This document shows, in pieces, positions 7,024-21,060 of a stretch of 64,000 nucleotides of DNA. The number at the start of each line of letters is the position of its first letter. Within the stretch, counting starts at the first letter, position 1. Location: positions 62,001 through 126,000 of the forward strand of contig DASZTG010000080.1 in NCBI GenBank assembly GCA_035548375.1. The letters are read 5' to 3'. A program made the position numbers and the translations under genes. The notes beneath the pieces were generated by a model, which was not told the origin of the DNA, made no database searches, and saw only the letters and a program-made list of their open reading frames with translations. This DNA is from JACQAP01 sp035548375 (GTDB lineage: Bacteria > Pseudomonadota > Gammaproteobacteria > Burkholderiales > JACQAP01).

Positions 7024-9859
7024 CGCAGGCCCCGACGGCACCGCACGCAGTGCAGAATTCGCAGCCGTCCTTCCTGATTACGGCGCTGTTGCCGCACTCG
7101 TTGCAGCGCTTGCCGGGCAGGATCTGCAGCTTCGATTCGCGTTCCCGGGCCGCATCCGGAATTTCCAGCACGCCCATTTCGTCGATCGGATAGCCACGCT
7201 CGTCGAGCACACCGAGCATGGCGTGGCGATGGATCATGAGCTGCGCGACGTAGGCGACCGTGCTCGGCCAGGTCTGCTGCCTTTCCCCGCCCGGCACCTT
7301 CGCCATGAAGTCGCCCAGCGGCTCGGCGTAGCTCAGCAGCTTGCGCAGCTTCATGCCGATCCACGCCGGATCGATCACGCGCATGTCGAGCGACAGCAGC
7401 TTGCACAGGCCGTCGAGCGCACGCGGATAGCTGCCGGCCAACCATACCGAATACGGCCGGCGCTGCCCCGAGGGCAGGACCAGTTCCTTCAGCATCAGCA
7501 CGAAATCGTCGTTCGAGCTCGGGTTGAACACGTCGACCGACCAGGACATGGTGCCGTCGGTGCCGGTCTTCGGTTCCTTCTTTGCGAACAGCGCGTCGAG
7601 CACCGGCGAGCGCGCGTCGCGCGGCGACAGGGCCCCGAGTTGCTCGACACGCCAGCTCACGATGCGCGCGAATGCCGCAACCGTGCTCGGCATGCGCACC
7701 GGCACGCCATCCGGCGGCATCGGGCAATCGAAGGCGTCGTCCCCGCTGGTGCGCGACAGGATGTCGAGCTTGGTGCGCAGCCAAGCGCGATCCTGCGCAC
7801 GCATGTCCATCGACAGCGTCTTCGCGACCGCTCCGAGGCCGCGCGGCTGCTCGTTGCCGTTGACCCAGACCTCGAAGGCATGCGGGTCGGCCGAATCCAC
7901 GTGGCCGACGAAGATCGCGAACGGACCGAACGGCGACTCCACCATGTAGGTCCACGACGGATTGCCCGCGGCAAGCTGCGGCCGGCTGGGCCAGCGCAGG
8001 CTGGACAACGCCGGCGTCGGCGCGGCGTCGAGCCGGATGCGTCGATCGGCGTCCGACGTATCGAGGTCGTTCGGCGCTTCGCTGTGCGGCGTGACGGACA
8101 ACACGGAGCCGAGCACGCTGTTCGGGCGATAGGTCGTAATGCCCTTGAGCCCCGCCTTCCAGGCTTGCGTGTACAAGTCGCGAAAATCCTCGAAGGGATA
8201 GTCGGCCGGCACGTTCACCGTCTTGCTGATCGCCGAGTCGACGAACGGCGCGATCGCGGCGACCATCTTCATGTGATCGAGCGCGGAAATTTCCAGCGCG
8301 GTCACGAACGGCGGTGGCAACCTGGTCACGTCACCGCCCGCGTGCTTGTACAGCCGCCAGGCGTGGTCCTCGACGTCGTAGACCTTGTGCGAACCGTCGG
8401 CCTCGCGCTTCTTGCGCTGGTAAGTCCAGGAATACGGCGGCTCGATGCCATTGGCCGCGTTGTCGGCGAATGCGAGCGAGATCGTGCCGGTGGGCGCGAT
8501 CGAAAGCAGGTGGCTGTTACGCAGGCCGTGCGTGCGGATGTCGGACTTGAGGCCTTCCGGGAGGCGCGAAGCAAAGCGCGGCGCGGCAAGATATTTCTGC
8601 ACGTCCAGAAGCGGAAACGCGCCCTTCTCCCTGGCGAGATCCACCGACGCGGCATACGCTTCGTCGCGCATCGCTTCGGCTATTTTCCCGCCCATCTCGC
8701 GCGCCTGCTCGGTGTCGTAGCGCAGCCCGAGCATGACCAGTGCATCGCCCAGGCCGGTGAAGCCCAGGCCCACGCGACGCTTGTTCTTCGCTTCTTCAGC
8801 TTGCTGCGGCAGCGGCCAGACCGTCACGTCGAGCACGTTGTCGAGCATGCGTACCGAAACCTTCACGACTTTCGCAAAGGCCTCGAAGTCGAACTGCGCC
8901 TCGCCGGTGAACGGCTTGGAAACGAACGGCGTCAGGTTGATGCTGCCGAGGCAGCAGCAGCCGTAGGCGGGCAGCGGTTGCTCACCGCAGGGATTGGTCG
9001 CCTCGACGTTCTCGCAATAGGAAAGGTTGTCGTCGGCATTCACGCGGTCGATGAAAATCACGCCCGGCTCGGCATGGTCATACGTGGAATCCATGACCTG
9101 CTTCCACAGGCTGCGCGCGGGAATCGTGCGATAGATCCAGCGACCATCCGCGGCCTGCCTCGCCGGCACGCCATTCAGGTCCTTGCCCGGCGCGACCTTG
9201 TGCACGAGGTCCCAGTCGGCGTCGGCCTCGACGGAGCGCATGAACGCGTCGGTGACAGCCACGCTGATGTTGAAATTGCGCAGGTCGCCCTCGTCCTTGC
9301 CGTGGATGAATTCCTCGATGTCGGGATGGTCGCAGCGCAGGATGCCCATTTGCGCGCCGCGGCGCGCGCCGGCCGATTCCACGGTCTCGCAACTGCGGTC
9401 GAACACGCGCATGTACGACACCGGCCCGCTCGCGCTGCTCTGCGTGCCGCGCACGTGCGCGCCGCGCGGCCGGATGGCCGAAAAGTCGTATCCCACGCCG
9501 CCGCCGCGGCGCATGGTCTCCGCCGCTTCCATCAGCGCGACGTAAATGCCCGGCTTGCCGTCTACGATCTCGGAAACCGAATCCCCGACCGGCTGCACGA
9601 AGCAGTTGATCAGGGTCGCTGACAAATTGGTACCCGCCGCGGAATTGATGCGTCCGCCCGGGATGAAGCCGTTCTCCAGCGCCTCGAAGAACAGCGGCTC
9701 CCATTTCGCGGGCTCCGCCTCGACGGCGGCCAGCGCCTTCGCGACGCGCCGGCGCACGTCGGCGATGGTTTTCTCGCCGCCCTTGGCGTACTTCTCCAGC
9801 AGCACGTCGATGCTGACCTGTTGCGGGGCGAGTACCAGGTTGGTGTCGTTGGCTTTCAC
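7019..9859 (-). CDS. nrdJ: Adenosylcobalamin-dependent (class II) ribonucleotide reductase
   Basis: Reduces ribonucleoside di- or triphosphates using a B12-derived radical, independent of oxygen. The 946 residues start directly with the N-terminal helical region (ATG at 9859). Conserved sites include NCFVQPV (first redox cysteine), the finger loop NPCGEQPLPAYGCCCLGSINL, PTGTISLAFADNAANGIEP, and a C-terminal CxxC...CxxC zinc ribbon (CNECG...CTACG) ending in CG, which supplies the redox-active tail cysteines. Between barrel and ribbon (about residues 620-890) a TSCPD-like unit occurs twice in tandem, each with a W(V/L)xGxxPRxL...LSxDMR..D.AW..KL pattern. It is convergent with pfk and followed by a hairpin. 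No B12 riboswitch was recognised upstream. Confidence 0.95.
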   Translation of the reverse strand: MKANDTNLVLAPQQVSIDVLLEKYAKGGEKTIADVRRRVAKALAAVEAEPAKWEPLFFEALENGFIPGGRINSAAGTNLSATLINCFVQPVGDSVSEIVDGKPGIYVALMEAAETMRRGGGVGYDFSAIRPRGAHVRGTQSSASGPVSYMRVFDRSCETVESAGARRGAQMGILRCDHPDIEEFIHGKDEGDLRNFNISVAVTDAFMRSVEADADWDLVHKVAPGKDLNGVPARQAADGRWIYRTIPARSLWKQVMDSTYDHAEPGVIFIDRVNADDNLSYCENVEATNPCGEQPLPAYGCCCLGSINLTPFVSKPFTGEAQFDFEAFAKVVKVSVRMLDNVLDVTVWPLPQQAEEAKNKRRVGLGFTGLGDALVMLGLRYDTEQAREMGGKIAEAMRDEAYAASVDLAREKGAFPLLDVQKYLAAPRFASRLPEGLKSDIRTHGLRNSHLLSIAPTGTISLAFADNAANGIEPPYSWTYQRKKREADGSHKVYDVEDHAWRLYKHAGGDVTRLPPPFVTALEISALDHMKMVAAIAPFVDSAISKTVNVPADYPFEDFRDLYTQAWKAGLKGITTYRPNSVLGSVLSVTPHSEAPNDLDTSDADRRIRLDAAPTPALSSLRWPSRPQLAAGNPSWTYMVESPFGPFAIFVGHVDSADPHAFEVWVNGNEQPRGLGAVAKTLSMDMRAQDRAWLRTKLDILSRTSGDDAFDCPMPPDGVPVRMPSTVAAFARIVSWRVEQLGALSPRDARSPVLDALFAKKEPKTGTDGTMSWSVDVFNPSSNDDFVLMLKELVLPSGQRRPYSVWLAGSYPRALDGLCKLLSLDMRVIDPAWIGMKLRKLLSYAEPLGDFMAKVPGGERQQTWPSTVAYVAQLMIHRHAMLGVLDERGYPIDEMGVLEIPDAARERESKLQILPGKRCNECGNSAVIRKDGCEFCTACGAVGACG

Positions 9860-9971
9860 GATTTATCCGTTCGAATTCGATCAATCATACTCTCGGCGCA
9901 GCGGAAAAATTCGGACGAACACACCCAAGTATTTCTCCGTGTTCCCTGTGCCTCTGTGTCGGGTGCGGGTC

Positions 9972-15677
<5,706 letters not shown>

Positions 15678-15856
15678 ATCAGGGAGTTAACGACAACGAT
15701 GCGGCCCGGGACGGGATGCAGCGGTCCGCGATGCCCACACATTTTAAACGCGCGCCGCCTGAACCGGTACGTGGAGCCGCCGCCGCGAAAATCAAGCATG
15801 CGACGCCGGTCTGCAAGGCGCGCATCCGGCGAAATCGAATCTGGTATAAATCGGCC

Positions 15857-16246
15857 ATGCGTTCGCGATTCGCCCTGCTTGCCGTGCTGTTTTCACTGCC
15901 CTTGCCCGTACACGCCGAATCGGTGCCGGCGCAATTTCGCGGATGCGATGCCGCCGGCTGGTGCCGGTTCTCGGTCGATTCGCCGGACGCCGCCCAGCCG
16001 CTGCTACGCGTGCGCCCGGACGGCATTCCCCGCACTAGCGACGAGGCCACAGCCGTCGCCGTGCGCAACCGCCTCAACGCGCTGATGTCGGATTTCATTC
16101 ACCAGGCCAAGCACATCGAACTGCACGATCTGCACAAGCTGGACGACGGCACCTATGCGGCGTCGGTGACGGTCACCGGCATCGAATTGTCGTCGGATCC
16201 CGTGCTGGCGGAACTGGGCGCGAAAGTTCCACCGTCCGGCCGCTAG
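15857..16246 (+). CDS. Small exported protein with degenerate SNase-like pattern
   Basis: 129 residues with a clear signal peptide (two Arg, hydrophobic core, cleavage near VHAES at about residue 20). The mature part has two Cys (GCDAAGWC). Its C-terminal half, an AVRNRLNAL helix, IELHDL strand, DDGTYAASVTVTGIEL hairpin and LAELGAKVPP, has the spacing of a staphylococcal-nuclease OB fold, but the usual DRYGR catalytic arginine segment reads DDGTY, so it is unlikely to be an active nuclease. The start at 15857 is preferred over upstream codons because the signal peptide begins there. TATAAA at 15845-15850 just before it could be a -10 element, which would make the message nearly leaderless. 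Function unknown. Confidence 0.65.
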   Translation: MRSRFALLAVLFSLPLPVHAESVPAQFRGCDAAGWCRFSVDSPDAAQPLLRVRPDGIPRTSDEATAVAVRNRLNALMSDFIHQAKHIELHDLHKLDDGTYAASVTVTGIELSSDPVLAELGAKVPPSGR

Positions 16247-16265
16247 CCGTCCCGTAACGTGGGGC

Positions 16266-16297
16266 AAAAAAAATCCGGCGGCCATGGGCCGCCGGAT
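16266..16297 (-). terminator. Intrinsic terminator of the beta-propeller gene
   Basis: Eleven-base-pair stem ATCCGGCGGCC / GGCCGCCGGAT (16273-16283 with 16287-16297), loop ATG, followed on the minus strand by eight T (A-run 16266-16273). It is a textbook Rho-independent terminator 20 bp past the stop of the minus-strand gene. Confidence 0.92.
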
Positions 16298-16317
16298 CGA
16301 GGCGAATCAGGAACGCC

Positions 16318-17976
16318 TTATTCCTTGGTGATTTTCCACACAACCGCCGACTTCGGCGTCGTGTAGAACGGCGATTCCATTTGATAGTTGACGTACAGTT
16401 CGCCGTAGTCTGCGACGTACATCGACTTGCCGTCCATGCTGAACTCGACGTCGTTGGTGCGCTCGAACCCGCCCCGGTTTTCCTTCTTCTGGTAGGCGTT
16501 CGGACCCGGATCGATGTTCTCCGCGAAGATCGACCACTTCACGCCGGCCGGATTCAGCAGTTCGACGCGGACGATGGCCGGCCACATCGGGCGCAGGCTC
16601 TCGGGACCGTTGTCGATGATGCCGAACACAGCGGTGTAAATCACATCGCCACCGTTGTCGAAGGCCTTCGGTGCCCAGGCCAGGCCGTCCATGGGGTTGT
16701 TGGTGTCCCACTCCATGATCGGGTTGACGTAGCCGTTCGGATTCGGGTTCGCCACGATCAGCGGCGTACCGCGCACGCCGATGGAGTGGTCGATGAACCG
16801 GTACGGGGGCAAGGTCGGCACGAAAGGCTTGTCGCCGATGTTGAGCTGCGGGTTCGGACGGGTCGGGTCGAACTTGTTGCCCCGGTACACGTCGGGACCA
16901 TAGCGCTTGATGTTGACGAAATTGCCGCCGTCCTTGTCGGGGAAGCCGCCGTCCTGGCCCTTCTCCGTAAAGATGAACAGCTTTTCGCCACCGTTCGCGA
17001 CACGCCGGTTGCCCTTGTCGTTCATGCCGTTGTCGGACACCGCCAGCGCCTTCTCGAAGCGCGAGCCCTTCGGACCGAAGGCCACGCCCGACGAATTGCG
17101 CAGGCCCATTGTGTACACTTCCCAGTCGTCGGTCGTGTAGCTGCTGTCGGCCTTCAGCTTGGCGCGGTGAATGGCACCGCCGCAGGGCTTCTGCGCCTTG
17201 ATGACCTGGCCCGGCTTGGAAGGCGTGCCCTTGGGCAAATAGGCGCCCGTGAGGTTGCCATCCGTATCGCGGATGTTCAGGCCCGTCAGCACGATGTCGC
17301 GGCAGGGAGGATCGCGCGGCAGCGGCGGCATGCCATCGCTGGTACGCTTTTCCCAGTACGGGTCGATTGCATCCGTCCAGCCGTGGATGTTGGGATCGGA
17401 GAAGCCCGAATTGGTCGGTGCGCCGACGGCGTAGTACAGGTAGCCGTCGCGGCAGGTGATGCCGCCGAGCGCGTGGTCGCCGATGGGCACTTCGTTCATG
17501 ATCAGCTTCGGCGTGCCGTTGACACCGTCGATTTCCCAGATGCCGTAGCTGTAGTCGCCGACGTAGGTGCGGCCGTTTTCCGGGCAGAACGCGATTTCGT
17601 TCAGCGCGAACGACTTGAAGGTGCCAAGACCGACGTTGTCCTTGATGAGCTTGCCGGACTTGTCGAAGATCTTGACGTGCGGCTTGTCGATGCCCTGCGG
17701 CGGGAAGCCGAACGTATTGCCGGATATGGCGACCCACACGTTGTCCTGCTTGTCGACGGTGAGCGACGTGATGGTGTCGAGCCCTGCCGCGAACACGCTG
17801 ACCTTGTAGCCCTTCGCCACCTTGATCTTGCTGGGATCGGGCGTGACTGGCGTACGCGTCGACCACTTGCCTGCCGGACCGCCTGGCTCCGCCTTCGCGC
17901 GATCCTGCGCCAACGCCGAACCCGACAGGGTCCCGATGGCCAGCGCGACTACTGCCGCGTAACTTAGGATTCTCAT
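16318..17976 (-). CDS. Periplasmic sorbosone/glucose dehydrogenase-like beta-propeller protein
   Basis: 552 residues with a signal peptide (about 1-23, cleaved after SALA). The mature protein has repeated short beta-strand segments with DKQDNVWVA, NGRTYVGDYSYGIWEID, DGYLYYAVGAP, FDNGGDVIYTAVFG and DGKSMYVADYGE, typical of soluble six-bladed propellers related to PQQ-dependent glucose/sorbosone dehydrogenases. Conserved cysteines (CPENG, TCRDG, PPCRD, KPCGG) suggest disulphides. A strong AGGAGGAG site lies just before the ATG. The gene follows a cytochrome c gene on the same strand (120 bp gap), which suggests that this is a periplasmic dehydrogenase passing electrons to that cytochrome. Cofactor and substrate cannot be read from the sequence, and PQQ-ligand residues are not certain. 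Confidence 0.72.
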   Translation of the reverse strand: MRILSYAAVVALAIGTLSGSALAQDRAKAEPGGPAGKWSTRTPVTPDPSKIKVAKGYKVSVFAAGLDTITSLTVDKQDNVWVAISGNTFGFPPQGIDKPHVKIFDKSGKLIKDNVGLGTFKSFALNEIAFCPENGRTYVGDYSYGIWEIDGVNGTPKLIMNEVPIGDHALGGITCRDGYLYYAVGAPTNSGFSDPNIHGWTDAIDPYWEKRTSDGMPPLPRDPPCRDIVLTGLNIRDTDGNLTGAYLPKGTPSKPGQVIKAQKPCGGAIHRAKLKADSSYTTDDWEVYTMGLRNSSGVAFGPKGSRFEKALAVSDNGMNDKGNRRVANGGEKLFIFTEKGQDGGFPDKDGGNFVNIKRYGPDVYRGNKFDPTRPNPQLNIGDKPFVPTLPPYRFIDHSIGVRGTPLIVANPNPNGYVNPIMEWDTNNPMDGLAWAPKAFDNGGDVIYTAVFGIIDNGPESLRPMWPAIVRVELLNPAGVKWSIFAENIDPGPNAYQKKENRGGFERTNDVEFSMDGKSMYVADYGELYVNYQMESPFYTTPKSAVVWKITKE

Positions 17977-18095
17977 TTCTTCTCCTCCTCCTGGTTAGTT
18001 TTCCCCTGCACCTGCTTCTTCTGATTCCACTGCACTTGCGGTACCGCTTTGCCTGCAAACCGTTCCTGGTCGACGGGTTGGGTCTCTCCCGATTC

Positions 18096-18476
18096 CTACT
18101 CCTTGGTGAACGTGCGGATGTGCGCAACGAGATCGGCGATTTGTCCCTCGTCGAACTTGTGCTCCCACGCCGGCATCGCCGCGATCTTGCCCATGTAGGC
18201 GCCGCCCTTCTTGATGACCAGGGTGATGTAGTCGTCCGGCACCGAATCCATGTATTCCTTGTTGGCAAGGGTGGCGATGCGCGGCACGAATCCGCTCTTG
18301 GTCCCCTCCTGGCCGTTGCCATAGGTGCCGTGGCAGCCGGCACACATGTGATCGAAGATTTCCTTGCCCCTCGCGGGATCGCCCTTCTGCTGCGCGCCTG
18401 CCGGCGCTGCCGTGAAAGCCGCGGCGACCGACAGCAGCAACGCTGCCGCGCGAATGCCTGTTGCCTGGTGATTCAT
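18096..18476 (-). CDS. Periplasmic class I cytochrome c
   Basis: 126 residues: signal peptide (about 1-28, ending PAGAQ), one heme-binding CAGCH at about residues 48-52, and a Met ligand candidate in AAMPAWE near residue 97, the standard His/Met mono-heme layout. The start at 18476 is preferred because the signal peptide begins there and AGGA lies 7-8 nt upstream; the frame continues to 18563 without conservation. It precedes the beta-propeller dehydrogenase-like gene in the same direction and is its likely electron acceptor. Confidence 0.88.
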   Translation of the reverse strand: MNHQATGIRAAALLLSVAAAFTAAPAGAQQKGDPARGKEIFDHMCAGCHGTYGNGQEGTKSGFVPRIATLANKEYMDSVPDDYITLVIKKGGAYMGKIAAMPAWEHKFDEGQIADLVAHIRTFTKE

Positions 18477-18748
18477 GTTTGTTCCTGGTGCCCCGGTATG
18501 GTCCGGGCGCAAAGCGCGTACCGTAGCACTAGTAACGCGGTGGCTCAAGAAACTTGCAACCAACGGTGAACGCCGGTGATGCTGCGACGCACTAACGCTT
18601 TAGCTCGGGAGTTATTCCCTTGACAGCGTTCGCCCGCCAGCAGCGAGAGAAACGCAAAATCGGGCGTGGATTCATCGGAGGATGTTGAGTCGCGCCGCGC
18701 GAAGTCCCGATTATTGCGATCCCGTGACTTCGCCCTCGCCGGAATGGG

Positions 18749-19765
18749 TTATCGCTTCGGCGACTTCTCCACGAATTCGTTCGTGTACGCGTCCGCAGCC
18801 TTGAGTGCAGGCGCCTCTTTCACCGCCTGCTCGAATCCGGCCAAGACCTTGAGCTGCGCTTCCGCGCCGGCGGGCGAAATCAACCCGTCCCTCGAATAGG
18901 CCTCGCTGTTCTTGCGATAGGCCTCGAGATAAAGCGCGCGGTCGCCGAGCAGATATTCCGGCGGCACCGTTTTCGCCACGTCGTCCGGCGAAGCCGTTTT
19001 CAGCCATTTCAATGCCCGCACCATGGCATTGGTCAGCGCCTGCACGGTGTTCGGATTGGCCTTGATGAATTCGTCACGCGTGTACAGCGACCCCGACGGC
19101 AGGGGGCTGCCGTAGACGGCCTGCGCACCGCGCACGCTCACGGTTTCGACGACGACCTTGATCGCCCCCGACCGCTCCAGCATCGTCATCGCCGGTTCGA
19201 TGTTGGCGATGGCGTCCACGTGTCCCGCCTGCACTGCCGCTACGGCCGAAGGACCGGTGCCGACGCCGACGATGGACACCGCGTCCGGCGCCAGCCCCGC
19301 CGATGCGAGAAGGTGGTTGACGAAGGCATGCGTGCTGGAGCCGGGTGCCGACACGCCGATCTTCATGCCCGCCAGGTCCCTGGGCGATTTGTACGACGCG
19401 GCCTTGTCCTTCGCGACGCCAAGTGAAATCGCCGGCGTGCCGCCTTGCAGGACGAAGGCGCGCAGGTTTTGTCCGCGCGCGCGCATGACCACCACGTGGT
19501 CGAATCCGCCGGAAACCACGTCTGCGCTTCCGCCCATCATGGCCTGCAGCGCCTTTGCGCCGCCGGCGAAATCGACGATGTCGACCTGCAGCCCTTCATC
19601 CTTGAAATAGCCGAGCTGCTCGGCGATCGTGAGCGGCAGGTAATACAACGACGCCTTGCCGCCGACCGCGATGGTGACTTTCGGCTTTTCCGGCGCGGCC
19701 GCAGCCGGATTCGCCAGGCCATTGAGGAAGCCCAGCGCGGCGAGGATTGCGAAGAGTCTTGTCAT
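18749..19765 (-). CDS. NitT/TauT-type ABC transporter substrate-binding protein
   Basis: 338 residues with a signal peptide (about 1-23). It shows the NMT1/SsuA-like fold pattern: YYLPLTIAEQLGYFKDEGLQVDIVDF, GGAKALQAMMGGSADVV, DLAGMKIGVSAPGSSTH, VQAGHVDAIANIEPAM. This family binds sulfonates, nitrate, thiamine precursors or aromatic acids; the ligand here cannot be assigned. No permease or ATPase gene is adjacent, so it is an orphan that must pair with components elsewhere. The 272 bp between it and the cytochrome gene hold nothing I can support. Confidence 0.85.
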   Translation of the reverse strand: MTRLFAILAALGFLNGLANPAAAAPEKPKVTIAVGGKASLYYLPLTIAEQLGYFKDEGLQVDIVDFAGGAKALQAMMGGSADVVSGGFDHVVVMRARGQNLRAFVLQGGTPAISLGVAKDKAASYKSPRDLAGMKIGVSAPGSSTHAFVNHLLASAGLAPDAVSIVGVGTGPSAVAAVQAGHVDAIANIEPAMTMLERSGAIKVVVETVSVRGAQAVYGSPLPSGSLYTRDEFIKANPNTVQALTNAMVRALKWLKTASPDDVAKTVPPEYLLGDRALYLEAYRKNSEAYSRDGLISPAGAEAQLKVLAGFEQAVKEAPALKAADAYTNEFVEKSPKR

Positions 19766-19866
19766 TGGGAATCCGGTCGCGGGAAATGCGAGCGCGGATT
19801 GTAACGCTGCGACCCCCCGCCGTCTCAGGCTACACTCGCGCCGTCAAATCTTTGGGAGCCAGCAAC

Positions 19867-20484
19867 ATGATCGACCTGTATCTGAGCGGCACGGCAAACG
19901 GCTACCGCGCCTCGGTCGCGCTCGAGGAAGCGGGCCTGCCGTATCGGCCGCACAAGATCGATCTCGCCAAGGGGGAGCAGCGCAGCGCCGCCTTCCTGAA
20001 GATCAACCCGGCCGGGATGATCCCCGCGATGGTCGATCCCGATGGCCCGGACGGCAAGCCGGTGACGGTCGCGCAATCCGGCGCGATCATCCTGTACGCC
20101 GCCGACAAAAGCGGGCGCTTTCTGCCGAAGGATCCGCTGCGGCGCATGGTCGCGCTGCAATGGTTCATGCAGGCCGCGACAGACGTCTCGGCCACCAGCG
20201 GCGCGCTGTTCCGCGTCGAGAACAGCGTGCCGGACAAGGTCGAGGCCAACAGCGACTACTTCCGCAACCGTCTCGTCGGATTCTTCCGCACCTGTGACGC
20301 GCATCTTGCGGACCACGAGTTTTTTGCCGATGAATTTTCCGTCGCCGAGCTGTTCCTGTATCCGAACTACGCGGCGCGCAAGCCCATGCTGGACCAGGTC
20401 GGCGGGCTTCCCAACCTGCATCGATGGGGCGGCACGGTCGGCGCGCGCCCCGCGATGCAGAAGGGCATGAAGGTGCTGGGATAG
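19867..20484 (+). CDS. Glutathione S-transferase (YfcG/Ure2p-like)
   Basis: 205 residues. N-terminal thioredoxin fold with SGTANGYRASVALEEAGLPY, a cis-Pro region in NPAGMIPAM and QSGAIILYAA in the glutathione-binding site, followed by an all-helical C-terminal domain. GGGAG about 8 nt before the ATG at 19867 and the homology start fix the start. It is followed after 4 bp by terB and is probably co-transcribed with it. The role is glutathione-dependent detoxification or disulphide reduction; the substrate is unknown. Confidence 0.87.
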   Translation: MIDLYLSGTANGYRASVALEEAGLPYRPHKIDLAKGEQRSAAFLKINPAGMIPAMVDPDGPDGKPVTVAQSGAIILYAADKSGRFLPKDPLRRMVALQWFMQAATDVSATSGALFRVENSVPDKVEANSDYFRNRLVGFFRTCDAHLADHEFFADEFSVAELFLYPNYAARKPMLDQVGGLPNLHRWGGTVGARPAMQKGMKVLG

Positions 20485-20488
20485 CGAG

Positions 20489-20938
20489 ATGCTGGATGCG
20501 CTGAAGACCTTGTTCTCCGAACTTGCCGGCGGCGACGCGAAGCAGTCGATCCCGCAAGCACGGCAGTTGCAGCTTGCCGTGGCCAGCCTGTTGCACGAGA
20601 TGATGCGGGTGGACCTGGAGAAGAAACCGGAAGAAGCCCGCACCGCCGTCACGGCCCTGGTCAGGCTGTTTGCGCTGGATGAACGCGAAGCGCAATCGCT
20701 GCTGGATGAAGCCGGCGCGCAGCGACTGACTTCCTACTTCGAGCCGGTCTCCACGATCAAGGCCGTGCTGTCGCAGGAACAACGCATAGCCCTCGTCGAG
20801 AGCCTGTGGCGCATCGCGTTCGCAGACGAGAAACTCGATGTCTACGAAGACCAGTTCGTGCGCAAGATCGCGGACCTGCTTTACGTCTCCAATACGGACA
20901 GCATGCTGGCAAGGCAGCGCGCCAGGGGTGAGGGGTAG
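20489..20938 (+). CDS. TerB-family protein
   Basis: 149 residues, all-helical. LQLAVASLLHEMMRVD and IAFADEKLDVYEDQFVRKIADLLYVS match the two acidic metal-binding helices of TerB-like proteins. These are named after tellurite resistance, but most family members, including solitary ones like this, have unknown stress or membrane roles. It starts 4 bp after the GST gene. The last four codons and the TAG stop are made of the GAGGGGT-type repeats that fill the following intergenic region, so the native C-terminus may have been altered by repeat growth. Confidence 0.82.
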   Translation: MLDALKTLFSELAGGDAKQSIPQARQLQLAVASLLHEMMRVDLEKKPEEARTAVTALVRLFALDEREAQSLLDEAGAQRLTSYFEPVSTIKAVLSQEQRIALVESLWRIAFADEKLDVYEDQFVRKIADLLYVSNTDSMLARQRARGEG

Positions 20939-21060
20939 AGCGGGAAGGGTTGAAGGGAGAAGGGTGAAGGGTAAAGAACTGTCCCAATACTCAAGCTGGA
21001 CCCTCCTGTTTTACCCTTCCCCTTTTAACCCTTCTCTCTTCCCTCTTCACCCTTCCCTTC
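20923..21060. repeat. Inverted heptamer element A (unit GAAGGGT)
   Basis: The plus-strand arm has units CAGGGGT and GAGGGGT inside the end of terB, then GAAGGGT, GAAGGGA, GAAGGGT, GAAGGGT at 20944-20972. The other arm (about 21010-21060), read on the minus strand from the stop of the metalloprotease, is again GAAGGG/GAAGGGT-like. The two arms flank a loop of about 40 bp. The element fills the whole space between two convergent genes, supplies the terB stop codon and touches the opposite TAA. Confidence 0.8.

Noticed and set aside
7223..9622. Plus-strand frame of 799 codons
   Set aside because: Antisense to nrdJ, whose own frame is fully conserved.
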